The position numbers and the translations under genes are program-made. The notes beneath the pieces are model-generated. The model had not been told where the DNA came from. It ran no database searches and saw nothing but the letters and a program-made list of their open reading frames with translations. From the NCBI GenBank assembly GCA_002359895.1, contig DEOB01000010.1, forward strand, positions 318,378 to 382,377: a DNA stretch of 64,000 bases, read 5' to 3'. This DNA is from Stenotrophomonas sp. UBA2629. Its GTDB lineage: Bacteria; Pseudomonadota; Gammaproteobacteria; Xanthomonadales; Xanthomonadaceae. Below are positions 16,743 through 25,571 of this stretch, piece after piece (the stretch's first letter is position 1; each line of letters starts with the position of its first letter).

Positions 16743-18032
16743 GTGAGGGCCCATGCAGTGAGGTGTCGCGCAGAAGGTTTACGTTGGTTCGGCGGCCGCG
16801 CGCTGTTGGCCATTGCCCTGTGTGGTGTGTATGCACCGGCCGTATCGGCAGGTGATGCGTGTGGCATGACGTTGTTGCGCGAGTTGGGTTGGCAGATGAC
16901 AGAAACTGCTGCCACGCAGGCAACCATTGCAGGCGGCACGCCATGCCTGCGTGCATCGTTGGCCGATGCCCAGGCGCATGGCGACCTGCAACTGCGGGTG
17001 CCGCAGCATTTTGACGCCGCACAGCGGCAGCGCTTGGCTGCCGAAGTGTTCCAGCACCAGGCCAACGTGTGTGCCTACCTGTTCAAGCTGGGCGATGCGA
17101 CACGCGCAGCCACGACGAAGTTGCAGGAAAACAGTGGTTACCGGTTCTCGGCCATACAGATGGGCTGGATCGGCTTTGGCGTGAGTGGCGCCAACGCGCA
17201 GGGCTGGCAACGCTTCCGCAGTTTTGGTCGTGGCTATGCGCCGGTAGCGGGCAATTCGCGTGCGGTGGATGCGTTCTATCAGGGGCGTGTGCGCTCGGAG
17301 TGCGGGGTCGGCCGACAGATCGCGCAGTTGGCCACGCAACGCGAGTTGTATGGCGATGCGTTGTTTGATGCGGAGTTCACCGCCGCTGAGTTGTCCATTG
17401 GTACGTTCCTAACTCTGCACGACACGCAGAGCATTCTGCTGGGCAGCAGCGCCGGTGAGTTCTTCGCTGATGGCAAAGCCGTGCGCACGTCGGCGATGGG
17501 GCGGCAGGCATTCATGGGCGCGCCGGGCTTCATCGTGCATGTGTTCGACAAAAAATATCTTGATGACATCAACAACCAGGCTGAAAATTTCGTCATCACC
17601 GACCTCAGCGATGACGCTGCCAAGGCATTGGCGCGGCACGGTGGTTTTGCGTATTACGACGCGGTGAGCCGGCAGATATGGGCGTTGTCGCAGCAGATGC
17701 CGGGCAATGGTTGGCGGCGGTTTGAGCGGTTGCTGTACGAACGCGACGCAACGCTGCGTGCGGCGTTGCCGCCGGAGCAGCAACCCCTGCTGCGGCGCAT
17801 GGATGCTTTGCTGGACGACCCGGTGTATCGCGAGTTGATGCTCTATGTGCACCCCAAGGGCGTGCGCCCGTTTGGGTATCACATTGCACGTCTGCTCGAC
17901 CGCAATCCGCGCACGCCTTTCAGTATCGACCTGGCCCTGCACAATCTGCACGGCACGCTTTATCAACGTTGGCTGGACGCGCGCATGCGTGCCTGCGGCA
18001 ACGTACCCACCTCTACCAACATCGGAGATTGA
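16743..18032 (+). CDS. Secreted protein of unknown function
   Basis: I do not recognise this family with confidence. With the GTG at 16743 the product is 429 aa with a signal peptide (ALLAIALCGVYAPAVSA, cleavage before GDACG). GTG codons at 16677 and 16758 are alternatives; the first would lie upstream of the prc terminator and is unlikely. The region SECGVGRQIAQLATQRELYG (Cys187), followed by LTLHD with His226 and GAPGFIVHVFDKKYL, looks like a cysteine-hydrolase or Bacillus Tgl-type transglutaminase core, but the match is by eye and weak. The stop lies 2 bases before the dehydrogenase ATG, so the two genes are probably co-transcribed. Confidence 0.6.
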   Translation: MRAHAVRCRAEGLRWFGGRALLAIALCGVYAPAVSAGDACGMTLLRELGWQMTETAATQATIAGGTPCLRASLADAQAHGDLQLRVPQHFDAAQRQRLAAEVFQHQANVCAYLFKLGDATRAATTKLQENSGYRFSAIQMGWIGFGVSGANAQGWQRFRSFGRGYAPVAGNSRAVDAFYQGRVRSECGVGRQIAQLATQRELYGDALFDAEFTAAELSIGTFLTLHDTQSILLGSSAGEFFADGKAVRTSAMGRQAFMGAPGFIVHVFDKKYLDDINNQAENFVITDLSDDAAKALARHGGFAYYDAVSRQIWALSQQMPGNGWRRFERLLYERDATLRAALPPEQQPLLRRMDALLDDPVYRELMLYVHPKGVRPFGYHIARLLDRNPRTPFSIDLALHNLHGTLYQRWLDARMRACGNVPTSTNIGD

Positions 18033-18034
18033 AC

Positions 18035-18946
18035 ATGGAACTGGGCATGATCGGGCTGGGTCGCATGGGCGCCAACATGGCGCAGCGGTTGCAGCGTGGT
18101 GGCATTGCGGTCACCGGCTTTGATCCGGGCGAGCAGGCGCGTGCGCTGGTGCAGGACAGGGGCATCGCTGCGGTGGATTCCCTGCAGGCACTGGTGCAGG
18201 CGCTGCCCACGCCGCGCGTGCTGTGGTTGATGGTGCCGTCGAAAGTGGTGGACACCACGCTGGATACGCTGCTGCCGTTGTTGTCACCGGACGATGTGGT
18301 GATTGATGGAGGCAACTCGTGGTATCGCGACTCGCTGCGGCGTTCGACGCGTTGCGCCGAGCACCAGGTGGGCTTTGTCGATTGCGGCACCAGCGGCGGC
18401 GTGTGGGGTTTGCAGGAGGGCTATTGCCTGATGATCGGTGGCGACGCGGCGGTGGTGGCGCGTGTGTCGCCGTTGTTCAGGGCATTGGCGCCGGAAGCGG
18501 ATCGGGGCTGGGCACATGTGGGGCCGGTGGGGGCGGGCCACTTCAGCAAGATGGTCCACAACGGTATCGAGTACGGAATGATGCAGGCCTATGCCGAAGG
18601 CTTTGCGTTGATGCAGAAGAAGGCGGACTTCAACCTGGACCTGGCGCAGGTGGCCGAGGTGTGGCGGCATGGCAGCGTGGTGCGTTCGTGGTTGTTGGAC
18701 CTCAGTGCTGATGCGTTGCAGCGCAACCCCGGCCTGGCCGGCATTGCGCCCTATGTGGAGGATTCCGGTGAAGGGCGCTGGACGGTCAGCGAGGCCATCG
18801 AGCTGGATGTGCCGGCACCGGTGATCACCCTGTCGCTGCTGGAGCGGCTGCGCTCGCGTGAAGACAACTCGTTCACTGACCGCATGCTCGCGGCCATGCG
18901 CAATGAGTTCGGTGGGCATGCGATCAAGCCGGCAGGAAGCAGCTGA
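18035..18946 (+). CDS. 6-phosphogluconate dehydrogenase, decarboxylating, short NAD-type
   Basis: It should oxidise 6-phosphogluconate to ribulose-5-phosphate and CO2. The 303-aa length matches the short class (B. subtilis YqeC/GndA-like), not the 470-aa NADP enzyme. The N-terminal Rossmann motif GMIGLGRMGANMAQRL is at residues 4-19. The substrate-binding motifs DGGNSWYRDS and CGTSGGVWGLQEGY and the catalytic Lys in GAGHFSKMVHNGIEYG are present. Its start is 2 bases after the upstream unknown gene. The short class often prefers NAD; the cofactor is inferred. Confidence 0.9.
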   Translation: MELGMIGLGRMGANMAQRLQRGGIAVTGFDPGEQARALVQDRGIAAVDSLQALVQALPTPRVLWLMVPSKVVDTTLDTLLPLLSPDDVVIDGGNSWYRDSLRRSTRCAEHQVGFVDCGTSGGVWGLQEGYCLMIGGDAAVVARVSPLFRALAPEADRGWAHVGPVGAGHFSKMVHNGIEYGMMQAYAEGFALMQKKADFNLDLAQVAEVWRHGSVVRSWLLDLSADALQRNPGLAGIAPYVEDSGEGRWTVSEAIELDVPAPVITLSLLERLRSREDNSFTDRMLAAMRNEFGGHAIKPAGSS

Positions 18947-19032
18947 ACCGACCCCCGGTTGGCACGCGGTCACAGACGGCGTCACAAGGCGTTCACAGCA
19001 TCAGGGTTTCGTGCAATCCTGTGTCGGTAAGT

Positions 19033-19067
19033 CAGTAGGGTTGTCCCTTTTTGGGACAGTGCTACTG
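19033..19067 (+). promoter_or_regulatory. Two-part inverted repeat upstream of the sensor kinase
   Basis: CAGTAG (19033-19038) pairs with CTACTG (19062-19067) and TGTCCC (19042-19047) with GGGACA (19053-19058), around a TTTTT loop. It lies 73 bases before the kinase ATG. It could be a leader hairpin or an operator. It is not a convincing terminator because no T tract follows the stem. Confidence 0.4.
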
Positions 19068-19139
19068 GCTGCTTGTTTCCACCGTCGATGACTTGCCGGT
19101 CCGCTTCAGCGGCGGGCCTGCGCGTGCAAAGGGGAAAGA

Positions 19140-20963
19140 ATGTCGCTGGGACTGACCGATAAGGGCTGGGGCCGACGACGCCTGATCGGGTTGGCGCTGG
19201 CTGCGTTGTTGATCATCATCGCGCCGGCCCTGACCTTGCAGCGGCTGTCGGATGAAAGCGCCGAAGCTGCCGAGATGCTGGCTCATACGCAGGCGGTGGG
19301 GGCGCGCCTGTACAACCTGCAGGCCGGTATCCGCGATGCCGAATCCGCAGCGCTGATCCTGTCGCTGGGCGTGCAGTCGCCAAAGTTGCAGCAACGCCTG
19401 CTGCGCGGCGACGGCGTTACCCACGATCTGAATGAACTGATCCGGCTGCTCAGTGACAGCCCGGATCAGTTGGTGCGTCTGGGCAAGATTGAATCGCTGC
19501 TCGAGCACCGTATGGAGCTGGCGCGGCGCATCGCGCACAGCAACGACTCGCCCGAGCGCAAGGCGCTGATCGAGGAGATGACGTTCCAGTATCCGATCCG
19601 CCCGGAAGTGGAAGCGCTGCAGCAGCGTGAGAATGCACGGCTCGCCGAGCGCACGCTCAAGACCCAGCGTCAGCAGCAGCTGTCCTCGGTGGTGAAGTGG
19701 AGCACGCTGGTCGCGCAGCTGCTGATGCTGGCGCTGGTGCTGTGGTTGCTCAAGCGGCAGATGGGTAGCCGCGCGAAGGCCGAGCAACGCTTGAGCCGTG
19801 CCAGTGCCCGTGCCAACGCGGTGTTGCAGACCGTGCGCGAACCCATCGTTCTGCTGGATGAAAACCTGCAGGTGGTGCTGCACAACACCGCGTTCGCGGA
19901 GCTTTACAGCGTGGATGAAAGCGACCTCAACCGTCGCCAGCTGCAGACCATTGGCGAGGGTGCGTGGGACGACGCCATCATCCGTCAGCGGCTTGCCGAC
20001 GTGCTGTTGCGTGGCCGCGAGTTGTGGGATTTCGAGCATGAGCAGACCGGTGTTGATGGCATGGCGCGCACCATGTTGATCAATGCCCGGCGCATGCATC
20101 TGCCCGATTCGGATGACGAAGTAGTGCTGATGACCATCAGTGACATCACCTTGCAGCGGGCAGTGCAGGTGCGGGTGGAAGAGCTGAACCGTCAGCTGGA
20201 AGGCAAGGTCGAGCAGATGGCTGACGTCAATCGTGAGCTGGAGGCGTTCAGCTACTCGGTCTCGCATGACCTGCGTGCACCGTTGCGGCATGTGGCCGGC
20301 TTCTCCGACAAACTCGGCAAGCACCTGGGCGAGGGCGCGGACGAACGCACCCGCCACTATCTGCAGGTCATCCGCGAATCGGCGCAGCGCATGGCCGACC
20401 TGATTGATGACCTGCTGGTGTATTCGCGGCTTGGGCGTGGGGCGATGCGGATGCAGCCGGTGGACATGCAATCGCTGGTGGCCGACACGTGCGCGTTGCT
20501 GGATTCCAACCTCAAGGCCGAAGCAGAGGCCAACGCGGACGGCGAGGTGCGGCATGTGGAATGGAACATAGGGCCATTGCCGGTGCTGGTGGCCGATGAA
20601 AACATGATGCGGCAGGTGTGGTTGAACCTGCTGGGCAATGCGGTGAAATACACCGCCGGGCGCGACAAAGCGGTAATCGATGTGTCTTCACAACAGCTCA
20701 CCGATGGCAGCCACCAGTTTGTGGTGAGCGACAACGGCGCGGGCTTTGACATGCAGTACGCCTCCAAACTTTTCGGCGTGTTCCAGCGCCTGCACAAGGC
20801 ATCGGAGTACGCCGGCACCGGTATTGGCTTGGCCAGTGTGCGCCGTGTGCTGACCCGCCATGGCGGCCGTATCTGGGCAGAAGCGCAGGTCGGCAAGGGT
20901 GCCACCTTCAGCTTTGTTGTTCCCCGTGTTTCTGATCTCACTCACAAGGATGCTTCGATATGA
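19140..20963 (+). CDS. Membrane sensor histidine kinase with PAS domain
   Basis: The protein is 607 aa. Two membrane segments (about 11-33 and 186-204) frame a periplasmic helical sensor (CHASE3-like in size). A PAS-like domain (about 220-335) is followed by a coiled coil and the HisKA domain with phospho-acceptor His376 in SYSVSHDLRAPLRH. The HATPase domain shows the N box QVWLNLLGNAVKYT, the G1 box DNGAGFD and GTGIGLASVRR. The DHp type (SVSHDLRAPL) is that of phytochrome-related kinases. The ribosome site GGGGAAAG precedes the ATG. It overlaps the next gene by 4 bases. The signal is unknown. Confidence 0.92.
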   Translation: MSLGLTDKGWGRRRLIGLALAALLIIIAPALTLQRLSDESAEAAEMLAHTQAVGARLYNLQAGIRDAESAALILSLGVQSPKLQQRLLRGDGVTHDLNELIRLLSDSPDQLVRLGKIESLLEHRMELARRIAHSNDSPERKALIEEMTFQYPIRPEVEALQQRENARLAERTLKTQRQQQLSSVVKWSTLVAQLLMLALVLWLLKRQMGSRAKAEQRLSRASARANAVLQTVREPIVLLDENLQVVLHNTAFAELYSVDESDLNRRQLQTIGEGAWDDAIIRQRLADVLLRGRELWDFEHEQTGVDGMARTMLINARRMHLPDSDDEVVLMTISDITLQRAVQVRVEELNRQLEGKVEQMADVNRELEAFSYSVSHDLRAPLRHVAGFSDKLGKHLGEGADERTRHYLQVIRESAQRMADLIDDLLVYSRLGRGAMRMQPVDMQSLVADTCALLDSNLKAEAEANADGEVRHVEWNIGPLPVLVADENMMRQVWLNLLGNAVKYTAGRDKAVIDVSSQQLTDGSHQFVVSDNGAGFDMQYASKLFGVFQRLHKASEYAGTGIGLASVRRVLTRHGGRIWAEAQVGKGATFSFVVPRVSDLTHKDASI

Positions 20964-21400
20964 GTTCGCTGCGTACGATCCTGATTGCCGAAGACAGCCC
21001 TGCCGATGCGGAGATGGCGATGGATGCTTTGCGTGAAGCCAAGCTTGCCAACCCCATCGTGCATGTGGAGGACGGCGTGGAAGCGTTGGATTTCCTGCTG
21101 CGTCGGGGCAACTTTGCCGATCGCGAAGAGGGCTTGCCGGCGGTGTTGCTGCTGGACATCAAAATGCCGCGCATGGATGGGCTGGAAGTGCTGCAGCGCA
21201 TCCGTGCCGAAGAAGATCTCAAGCGTCTGCCGGTGGTGATTCTTTCGTCCTCGCGCGAGGAAAGTGACCTTGCCTGCAGCTGGGATCTGGGCGTGAACGC
21301 CTATGTCGTCAAGCCGGTGGACATCGAGCAGTTCTTCAAGGCGGTCAAGACGATTGGTGTGTTCTGGGCGGTCATCAATCAATCACCCGAGATCGAGTAA
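20960..21400 (+). CDS. Single-domain response regulator (Rcp1-like receiver)
   Basis: The protein is 146 aa, a lone receiver with no output domain. The acidic pair is EDSPADAEMA, the phospho-acceptor Asp66 lies in LLLDIKMPRMDG, and Lys118 is in VVKPVD. The Rcp1 family partners kinases of the phytochrome-like type. The ATG overlaps the kinase stop (ATGA). It probably shuttles phosphate between the upstream kinase and the downstream hybrid kinase. Confidence 0.93.
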   Translation: MSSLRTILIAEDSPADAEMAMDALREAKLANPIVHVEDGVEALDFLLRRGNFADREEGLPAVLLLDIKMPRMDGLEVLQRIRAEEDLKRLPVVILSSSREESDLACSWDLGVNAYVVKPVDIEQFFKAVKTIGVFWAVINQSPEIE

Positions 21401-21404
21401 CCCC

Positions 21405-22931
21405 ATGCCGAACCGGGATGCAGCGCTGGGCGCCTTGCGGATACTGCTGGTGGAGGATTCGCCCGAAGACGCGGAGTTGGTCGCCGACCAGCTGCTCGGC
21501 TCCGGGCTGGACGCCAGTTTCAAGTGCGTGGACAGCGAAGTGCAGATGTACGAGGCCCTGGCCGAAGCGACGCCGGACATCGTGCTGTCGGACCTGAGCA
21601 TGCCCGGGTTTTCCGGTTACCGTGCGCTGGCCATTCTGCGTGAAGTGCACCCGCAGGTTCCTTTTATCTTCGTGTCCGGCACGATGGGTGAAGAGACGGC
21701 GGTGAACGCGCTGCAGGAGGGGGCCAACGATTACATCATCAAGCACCTGCCTGCACGCCTGCCGTCGGCAGTGGTGCGTGCCATTCGCGAGGCACGCAGC
21801 GAGATTGAACGGCTGCGCGTGGAAGATGAACTGATGCGCGCGCAACGGCTGGAGAGCTTGGCGCTGCTGGCCGCCGGCCTGGGCCATGACCTGCGCAACA
21901 TCCTGCAGCCCTTGCTGATCGTGCCGGACCTGATCCGCGACCGCAGCACCGATCCCAAAATCGTGCGGCTGGCCGACGTCATCGCCGAGTGTGGCCGGCG
22001 GGGTCACGAGATGGTGGATTCGATGCTGTCATTCGTGCGCGGCTCAAGCCAGCGCAGCGAGCGCATCGTGCTGCAACGCCTGTTCCAGGCAGTGGGCATG
22101 CTGCTCAAAAGCAGCCTGCCGCGTGGCGTGGAGCTGCACCTTGAAGTATCCGATGACCGGATGACGGTAGAGGCCAATTACACCGAGCTGCAGCAGGTGT
22201 TGTTGAACCTGGCGCTCAATGCCATCCAGGCCATGCCCAACGGCGGCAAGTTGAGCCTGGTGGCCGAGCAGTGTCGCGATGCCATGGGCAACGAGCAGGT
22301 GCGCATCCGCGTGCGCGATGAAGGCATCGGCATGGACGAGGCCACGGTGCAGCGCTTGTTTACGCCGTTCTTCACCACCAAGGCCGATGGCACCGGGCTG
22401 GGCCTGGTGTCCTGTCACCGCATTGTCGTGAGCATCGGTGGCCGTATCGAAGTAAGCAGCGTGCTGGACAAGGGCACCACCTTCGACCTGTTGCTGCCGC
22501 TGCAGGTGGCTACCGGTGCCGAAGAGACGATGCCGGCGCCGGGCAGCATCCGGCCCGGACGCGGTGAGCGCCTGTTGGTGGTGGACGACGAAGCCACACG
22601 GCTGTCGCTGCTGGGCAATGCGTTGTCCAGCCAGGGCTATCGCATGCGCCTGGCCAGCGATGGCGCGGTGGCGATGCGGCTGATGCAGGACGCCGGTCTG
22701 CCGGATGTGGTGCTGGTGGACAGCGGCATCCCGCTGCTGTCTGCCGAGCAGCTGCTGATGGAGATGCAGGCGATGGGCTATCGCGGCCCGGCCATCGTGC
22801 TGGAGGACGCGCAGATGCCGGCCTTTGTCGATGGCCAGGCGCCGCCGGGCATCCGCGTGCATGTGCTGCCCAAGCCGCTGGAGATGCAGCGGGTGTTCCG
22901 TGCCGTGGCCGAAGCCTTGGGCGTGGAGTGA
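21405..22931 (+). CDS. Hybrid histidine kinase with N- and C-terminal receivers
   Basis: The protein is 508 aa and has no membrane segment. The order is receiver (Asp63 in IVLSDLSMPGFSG), histidine phosphotransfer/dimerisation helix (His161 in GLGHDLRNILQPL), HATPase (LQQVLLNLALNAIQAMPNGG, GTGLGLVSCHR) and a second receiver (Asp439 in VVLVDSGIPLLS) that is partly degenerate. The N-terminal receiver is expected to gate the kinase. It follows the single receiver by 4 bases. No DNA-binding output is encoded in this operon, so the output must lie elsewhere. Confidence 0.9.
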   Translation: MPNRDAALGALRILLVEDSPEDAELVADQLLGSGLDASFKCVDSEVQMYEALAEATPDIVLSDLSMPGFSGYRALAILREVHPQVPFIFVSGTMGEETAVNALQEGANDYIIKHLPARLPSAVVRAIREARSEIERLRVEDELMRAQRLESLALLAAGLGHDLRNILQPLLIVPDLIRDRSTDPKIVRLADVIAECGRRGHEMVDSMLSFVRGSSQRSERIVLQRLFQAVGMLLKSSLPRGVELHLEVSDDRMTVEANYTELQQVLLNLALNAIQAMPNGGKLSLVAEQCRDAMGNEQVRIRVRDEGIGMDEATVQRLFTPFFTTKADGTGLGLVSCHRIVVSIGGRIEVSSVLDKGTTFDLLLPLQVATGAEETMPAPGSIRPGRGERLLVVDDEATRLSLLGNALSSQGYRMRLASDGAVAMRLMQDAGLPDVVLVDSGIPLLSAEQLLMEMQAMGYRGPAIVLEDAQMPAFVDGQAPPGIRVHVLPKPLEMQRVFRAVAEALGVE

Positions 22932-23057
22932 TGTGCAGGGCACAGCGCACGGGGATGTTGGCCTGTGCGTGCGCTGCCCTATCATGTACGCCCCCACCTC
23001 GATGCGGGGCCATGCTCGCCCCCTCCGGTGTGAGCCGGCCCGCAGGCAACCCACTTC

Positions 23058-23543
23058 ATGACCACTGTGCTTCTCAGCTTGGGCAGCAATGTTCAACCGC
23101 AGCGTTACCTGCAACTGGCCGTGGCGGTGTTGCGCGAACGGTTCGGCGACATCCGGGTTTCACCGGCTTACCGCACCCCAGCGGTGGGCTTTGACGGCCC
23201 GGACTTCCTCAACAACGCCGTGATGGTGGAAACCGAACTGCCGTTGATTGAACTGGATGCGTGGTTGCACGCGGTCGAGGACGCACACGGCCGTGACCGC
23301 TCCGGCCCGCGTTTCAGCGACCGTACCCTGGATATCGACGTGGTGTATTACGGCGACCTGGTGTTGGAAGGCCCCAAGAACCTGCGCATTCCCCGCCCGG
23401 AACTGAAGCATGCCTTCGTGCTCAAGCCGCTGGCCGATATCGCCCCCACGTTTGTGGACCCGGTGCGCAGGCTGACGCTGGCGCAGATGTGGCGCGAGCA
23501 CCCGCAGTATGGGCAGGCGTTCGACACGGTTGCGCTGGACTGA
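23058..23543 (+). CDS. folK: 2-amino-4-hydroxy-6-hydroxymethyldihydropteridine pyrophosphokinase
   Basis: It transfers pyrophosphate from ATP to 6-hydroxymethyl-dihydropterin in folate synthesis. The protein is 161 aa. Typical motifs are LLSLGSNVQPQRYL at the N-terminus, FDGPDFLNNAV, the nucleotide and metal site GRDRSGPRFSDRTLDIDVVY, and IPRPELKHAFVLKPLADI. It is convergent with a pteridine reductase gene, which also acts on pterins. TATCAT near 22980 could be a -10; the 5' leader has no clear Shine-Dalgarno. Confidence 0.95.
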   Translation: MTTVLLSLGSNVQPQRYLQLAVAVLRERFGDIRVSPAYRTPAVGFDGPDFLNNAVMVETELPLIELDAWLHAVEDAHGRDRSGPRFSDRTLDIDVVYYGDLVLEGPKNLRIPRPELKHAFVLKPLADIAPTFVDPVRRLTLAQMWREHPQYGQAFDTVALD

Positions 23544-23561
23544 GTGGAGTGGAAGTGGGTG

Positions 23562-23598
23562 CTGAGTGCCGCAGCTGAGCGCTGCGGCCTGCACTCAG
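23562..23598. terminator. Bidirectional hairpin between folK and pteridine reductase
   Basis: CTGAGTGC (23562-23569) pairs with GCACTCAG (23591-23598), with an inner CGCAGC/GCTGCG stem. No T tract is seen. It overlaps the stop codon of the minus-strand gene. Confidence 0.45.
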
Positions 23599-24332
23599 GT
23601 CAACGTTCTTCCACCATCCAGCCGCAGCGTCTGGCCGGTGATGTAACCGGCGTCATCCAGCAGCCAGCGCACGGCCGAGGCGATTTCGTGCGGGGTGCCG
23701 ATACGCGCCATCGGCGTGCGTTCCATCAACTTCTGCTTGGCCACTTCACTCTTGCCCTGTTCGGGCCACAGGATGGCGCCGGGGGCGACGGCGTTCACGC
23801 GTACATGTGGGGCCAACTCCAGCGCCAGTGAGCGCGTCACCATCTCCAGCGCGGCCTTGGCGGTGCTGTAGGCCGGGTGGTCGCGTAGCGGCTGGGTGGC
23901 GTGCAGGTCGGTCAGGTTGACGATGGCGCCGCGCTGTTTGATCAGGTGCGGCGCGGCGGCCTGGGCCAGAAAAAACGGCGCACGCGCGTTGACCGCCAGC
24001 AGCGCGTCCCACTGTTCCACGTCCACCTGCCCAAACGGGGTGGGGAAGAAGTTTGAGGCATTGTTGACCAGTGCATCCAGCCGGCCGAAATGGCTGACCA
24101 CCTGCTCCACCATGTCCGGCAGGGTGCTGGGGTCACGCAGGTCCGCCTCCACGGTCAGCACGCTGCCTGGCCGTTCACTTTCCAGGTCGAATGCCAGCGA
24201 CTGCATTTCGTCGCAGGAAAGGTGTGCATGCAGCGCCACCCGGTAGCCGTGGGCGTGCAGGTGCCGGGCGATGGTGGCGCCGATGCGGCGTGCACTGCCG
24301 GTGACCAGGGCCACCTGTTGGGATTCTGTCAT
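23595..24332 (-). CDS. folM: Pteridine reductase, FolM/PTR1-like short-chain dehydrogenase
   Basis: It should reduce dihydrobiopterin, dihydromonapterin or dihydrofolate with NADPH. The protein is 245 aa. The cofactor motif is TGSARRIG (residues 11-18), the Arg-rich form typical of PTR1/FolM. The active site is Asp142, Tyr155, Lys159 (Asp-13-Tyr-Lys in LTDLHATQPLRDHPAYSTAK), matching PTR1, where Asp replaces the usual Ser. The C-terminus LRLDGGRTLT is standard for the family. The start at 24332 has AGGAAAG upstream; longer versions run into the divergent midA gene. Its neighbour folK supports a pterin role. Confidence 0.88.
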   Translation of the reverse strand: MTESQQVALVTGSARRIGATIARHLHAHGYRVALHAHLSCDEMQSLAFDLESERPGSVLTVEADLRDPSTLPDMVEQVVSHFGRLDALVNNASNFFPTPFGQVDVEQWDALLAVNARAPFFLAQAAAPHLIKQRGAIVNLTDLHATQPLRDHPAYSTAKAALEMVTRSLALELAPHVRVNAVAPGAILWPEQGKSEVAKQKLMERTPMARIGTPHEIASAVRWLLDDAGYITGQTLRLDGGRTLT

Positions 24333-24386
24333 CTGCGCTTTCCTCACTCGGCTATCCTGTGCATTGTCCTCGCAAAACGCATTCCC

Positions 24387-25571
24387 ATGCATTTCGACCT
24401 GCCCACACCTGACCCCGACGCGCTTGCGCACAGCGACCAGCTGGCCGCGCACCTGCGCGAAGACATCCTCGCCCAAGGCGGTGCGGTGCCGTTCTCGCGT
24501 TTCATGGAGTTGGCCCTGTATGCCCCGGGCTGGGGGTATTACAGCGCTGGCGCCAGCAAGTTCGGCGCGGCCGGTGACTTTGTCACCTCACCGGAGCTGG
24601 GCCCATTGTTCGCGGCCACCACCGCCAACGTGGTGGCCCCGGTGCTGCAACAGCTGGGGCCGCAGGCGCGCATGCTGGAGCTGGGCGGCGGCAGCGGTGC
24701 ATTTGCCGAGGTCATGCTCAAGCGGTTGTTGGAGCTGGACGCCCTGCCTGCGCGTTACGCCATTCTCGAACCCAGCGCCGACCTGCGCGAGCGTCAGCGT
24801 GAGCGCCTGGAAAAAGCGCTTATCCCGCCGGTGTTCGCCTTGGTGGAATGGCTGGACCGTCCGTTCGACGACGATTGGGACGGGCTGATCTTCGCCAACG
24901 AAGTGATTGATGCGCTGCCCACGCCGCGTTTTCTGATCAACGACGGCGAGGTCTACGAAGAAACCGTTGAACTGGACGGCGAGGGCCGTTTCGTCCGTGG
25001 CGCACAGCCGGCCGATGCCCTGACCAGCAGTGCGGTGCGCCATATCGAACGTTATCTGGAGCGGCCGTTCGCACAGGACTACCGTTCTGAAGTGCTGCCG
25101 CAGTTGCCGTACTGGATACAGGCGGTGGCCGGTGGCATGAAGCGCGGCGCGATGTTGTTTGTGGATTACGGCTACACGCGGGCGGAGTTCTATCAGGACG
25201 ACCGCAACGACGGCACGATGCGCGCGTTCTACCGCCACCGCGTGCATAACGATGTCTACCTTTGGCCGGGCTTGCAGGACATCACCGCATCGGTGGATTT
25301 CACCGCGCTGGCCGAGGCGGGCACCCATGCGGGCTTTGATCTGGCCGGTTACTGCAGCCAGACCAACTTCCTGCTTGGCAACGGCATCACCCAGTTGCTG
25401 GAACATGCCGAAGAAAAGAGCGACGAGGTAGGTCGCATGCGCCTGCGTGGCCAGGTCAAGCGGCTGACCTTGCCCACCGAAATGGGCGAGCGCTTCCAGG
25501 TGATGGCATTCAGTCGCGACGTGGACATGTCCATGTCGTTCCTGTTGGGCGACCTGACCTGGCGGCTGTGA
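24387..25571 (+). CDS. MidA/NDUFAF7-family SAM-dependent methyltransferase
   Basis: The protein is 394 aa. Family signatures are FSRFMELALYAPGWGYYS, FGAAGDFVTSPELGPLFA, the SAM-binding LELGGGSGAFAEVML, and FANEVIDALPTPRF. In mitochondria the homologue methylates an arginine of complex I subunit NDUFS2; the bacterial substrate is not settled. It overlaps the next gene by 4 bases (GTGA). It is divergent from folM with a 54-base gap. Confidence 0.88.
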   Translation: MHFDLPTPDPDALAHSDQLAAHLREDILAQGGAVPFSRFMELALYAPGWGYYSAGASKFGAAGDFVTSPELGPLFAATTANVVAPVLQQLGPQARMLELGGGSGAFAEVMLKRLLELDALPARYAILEPSADLRERQRERLEKALIPPVFALVEWLDRPFDDDWDGLIFANEVIDALPTPRFLINDGEVYEETVELDGEGRFVRGAQPADALTSSAVRHIERYLERPFAQDYRSEVLPQLPYWIQAVAGGMKRGAMLFVDYGYTRAEFYQDDRNDGTMRAFYRHRVHNDVYLWPGLQDITASVDFTALAEAGTHAGFDLAGYCSQTNFLLGNGITQLLEHAEEKSDEVGRMRLRGQVKRLTLPTEMGERFQVMAFSRDVDMSMSFLLGDLTWRL

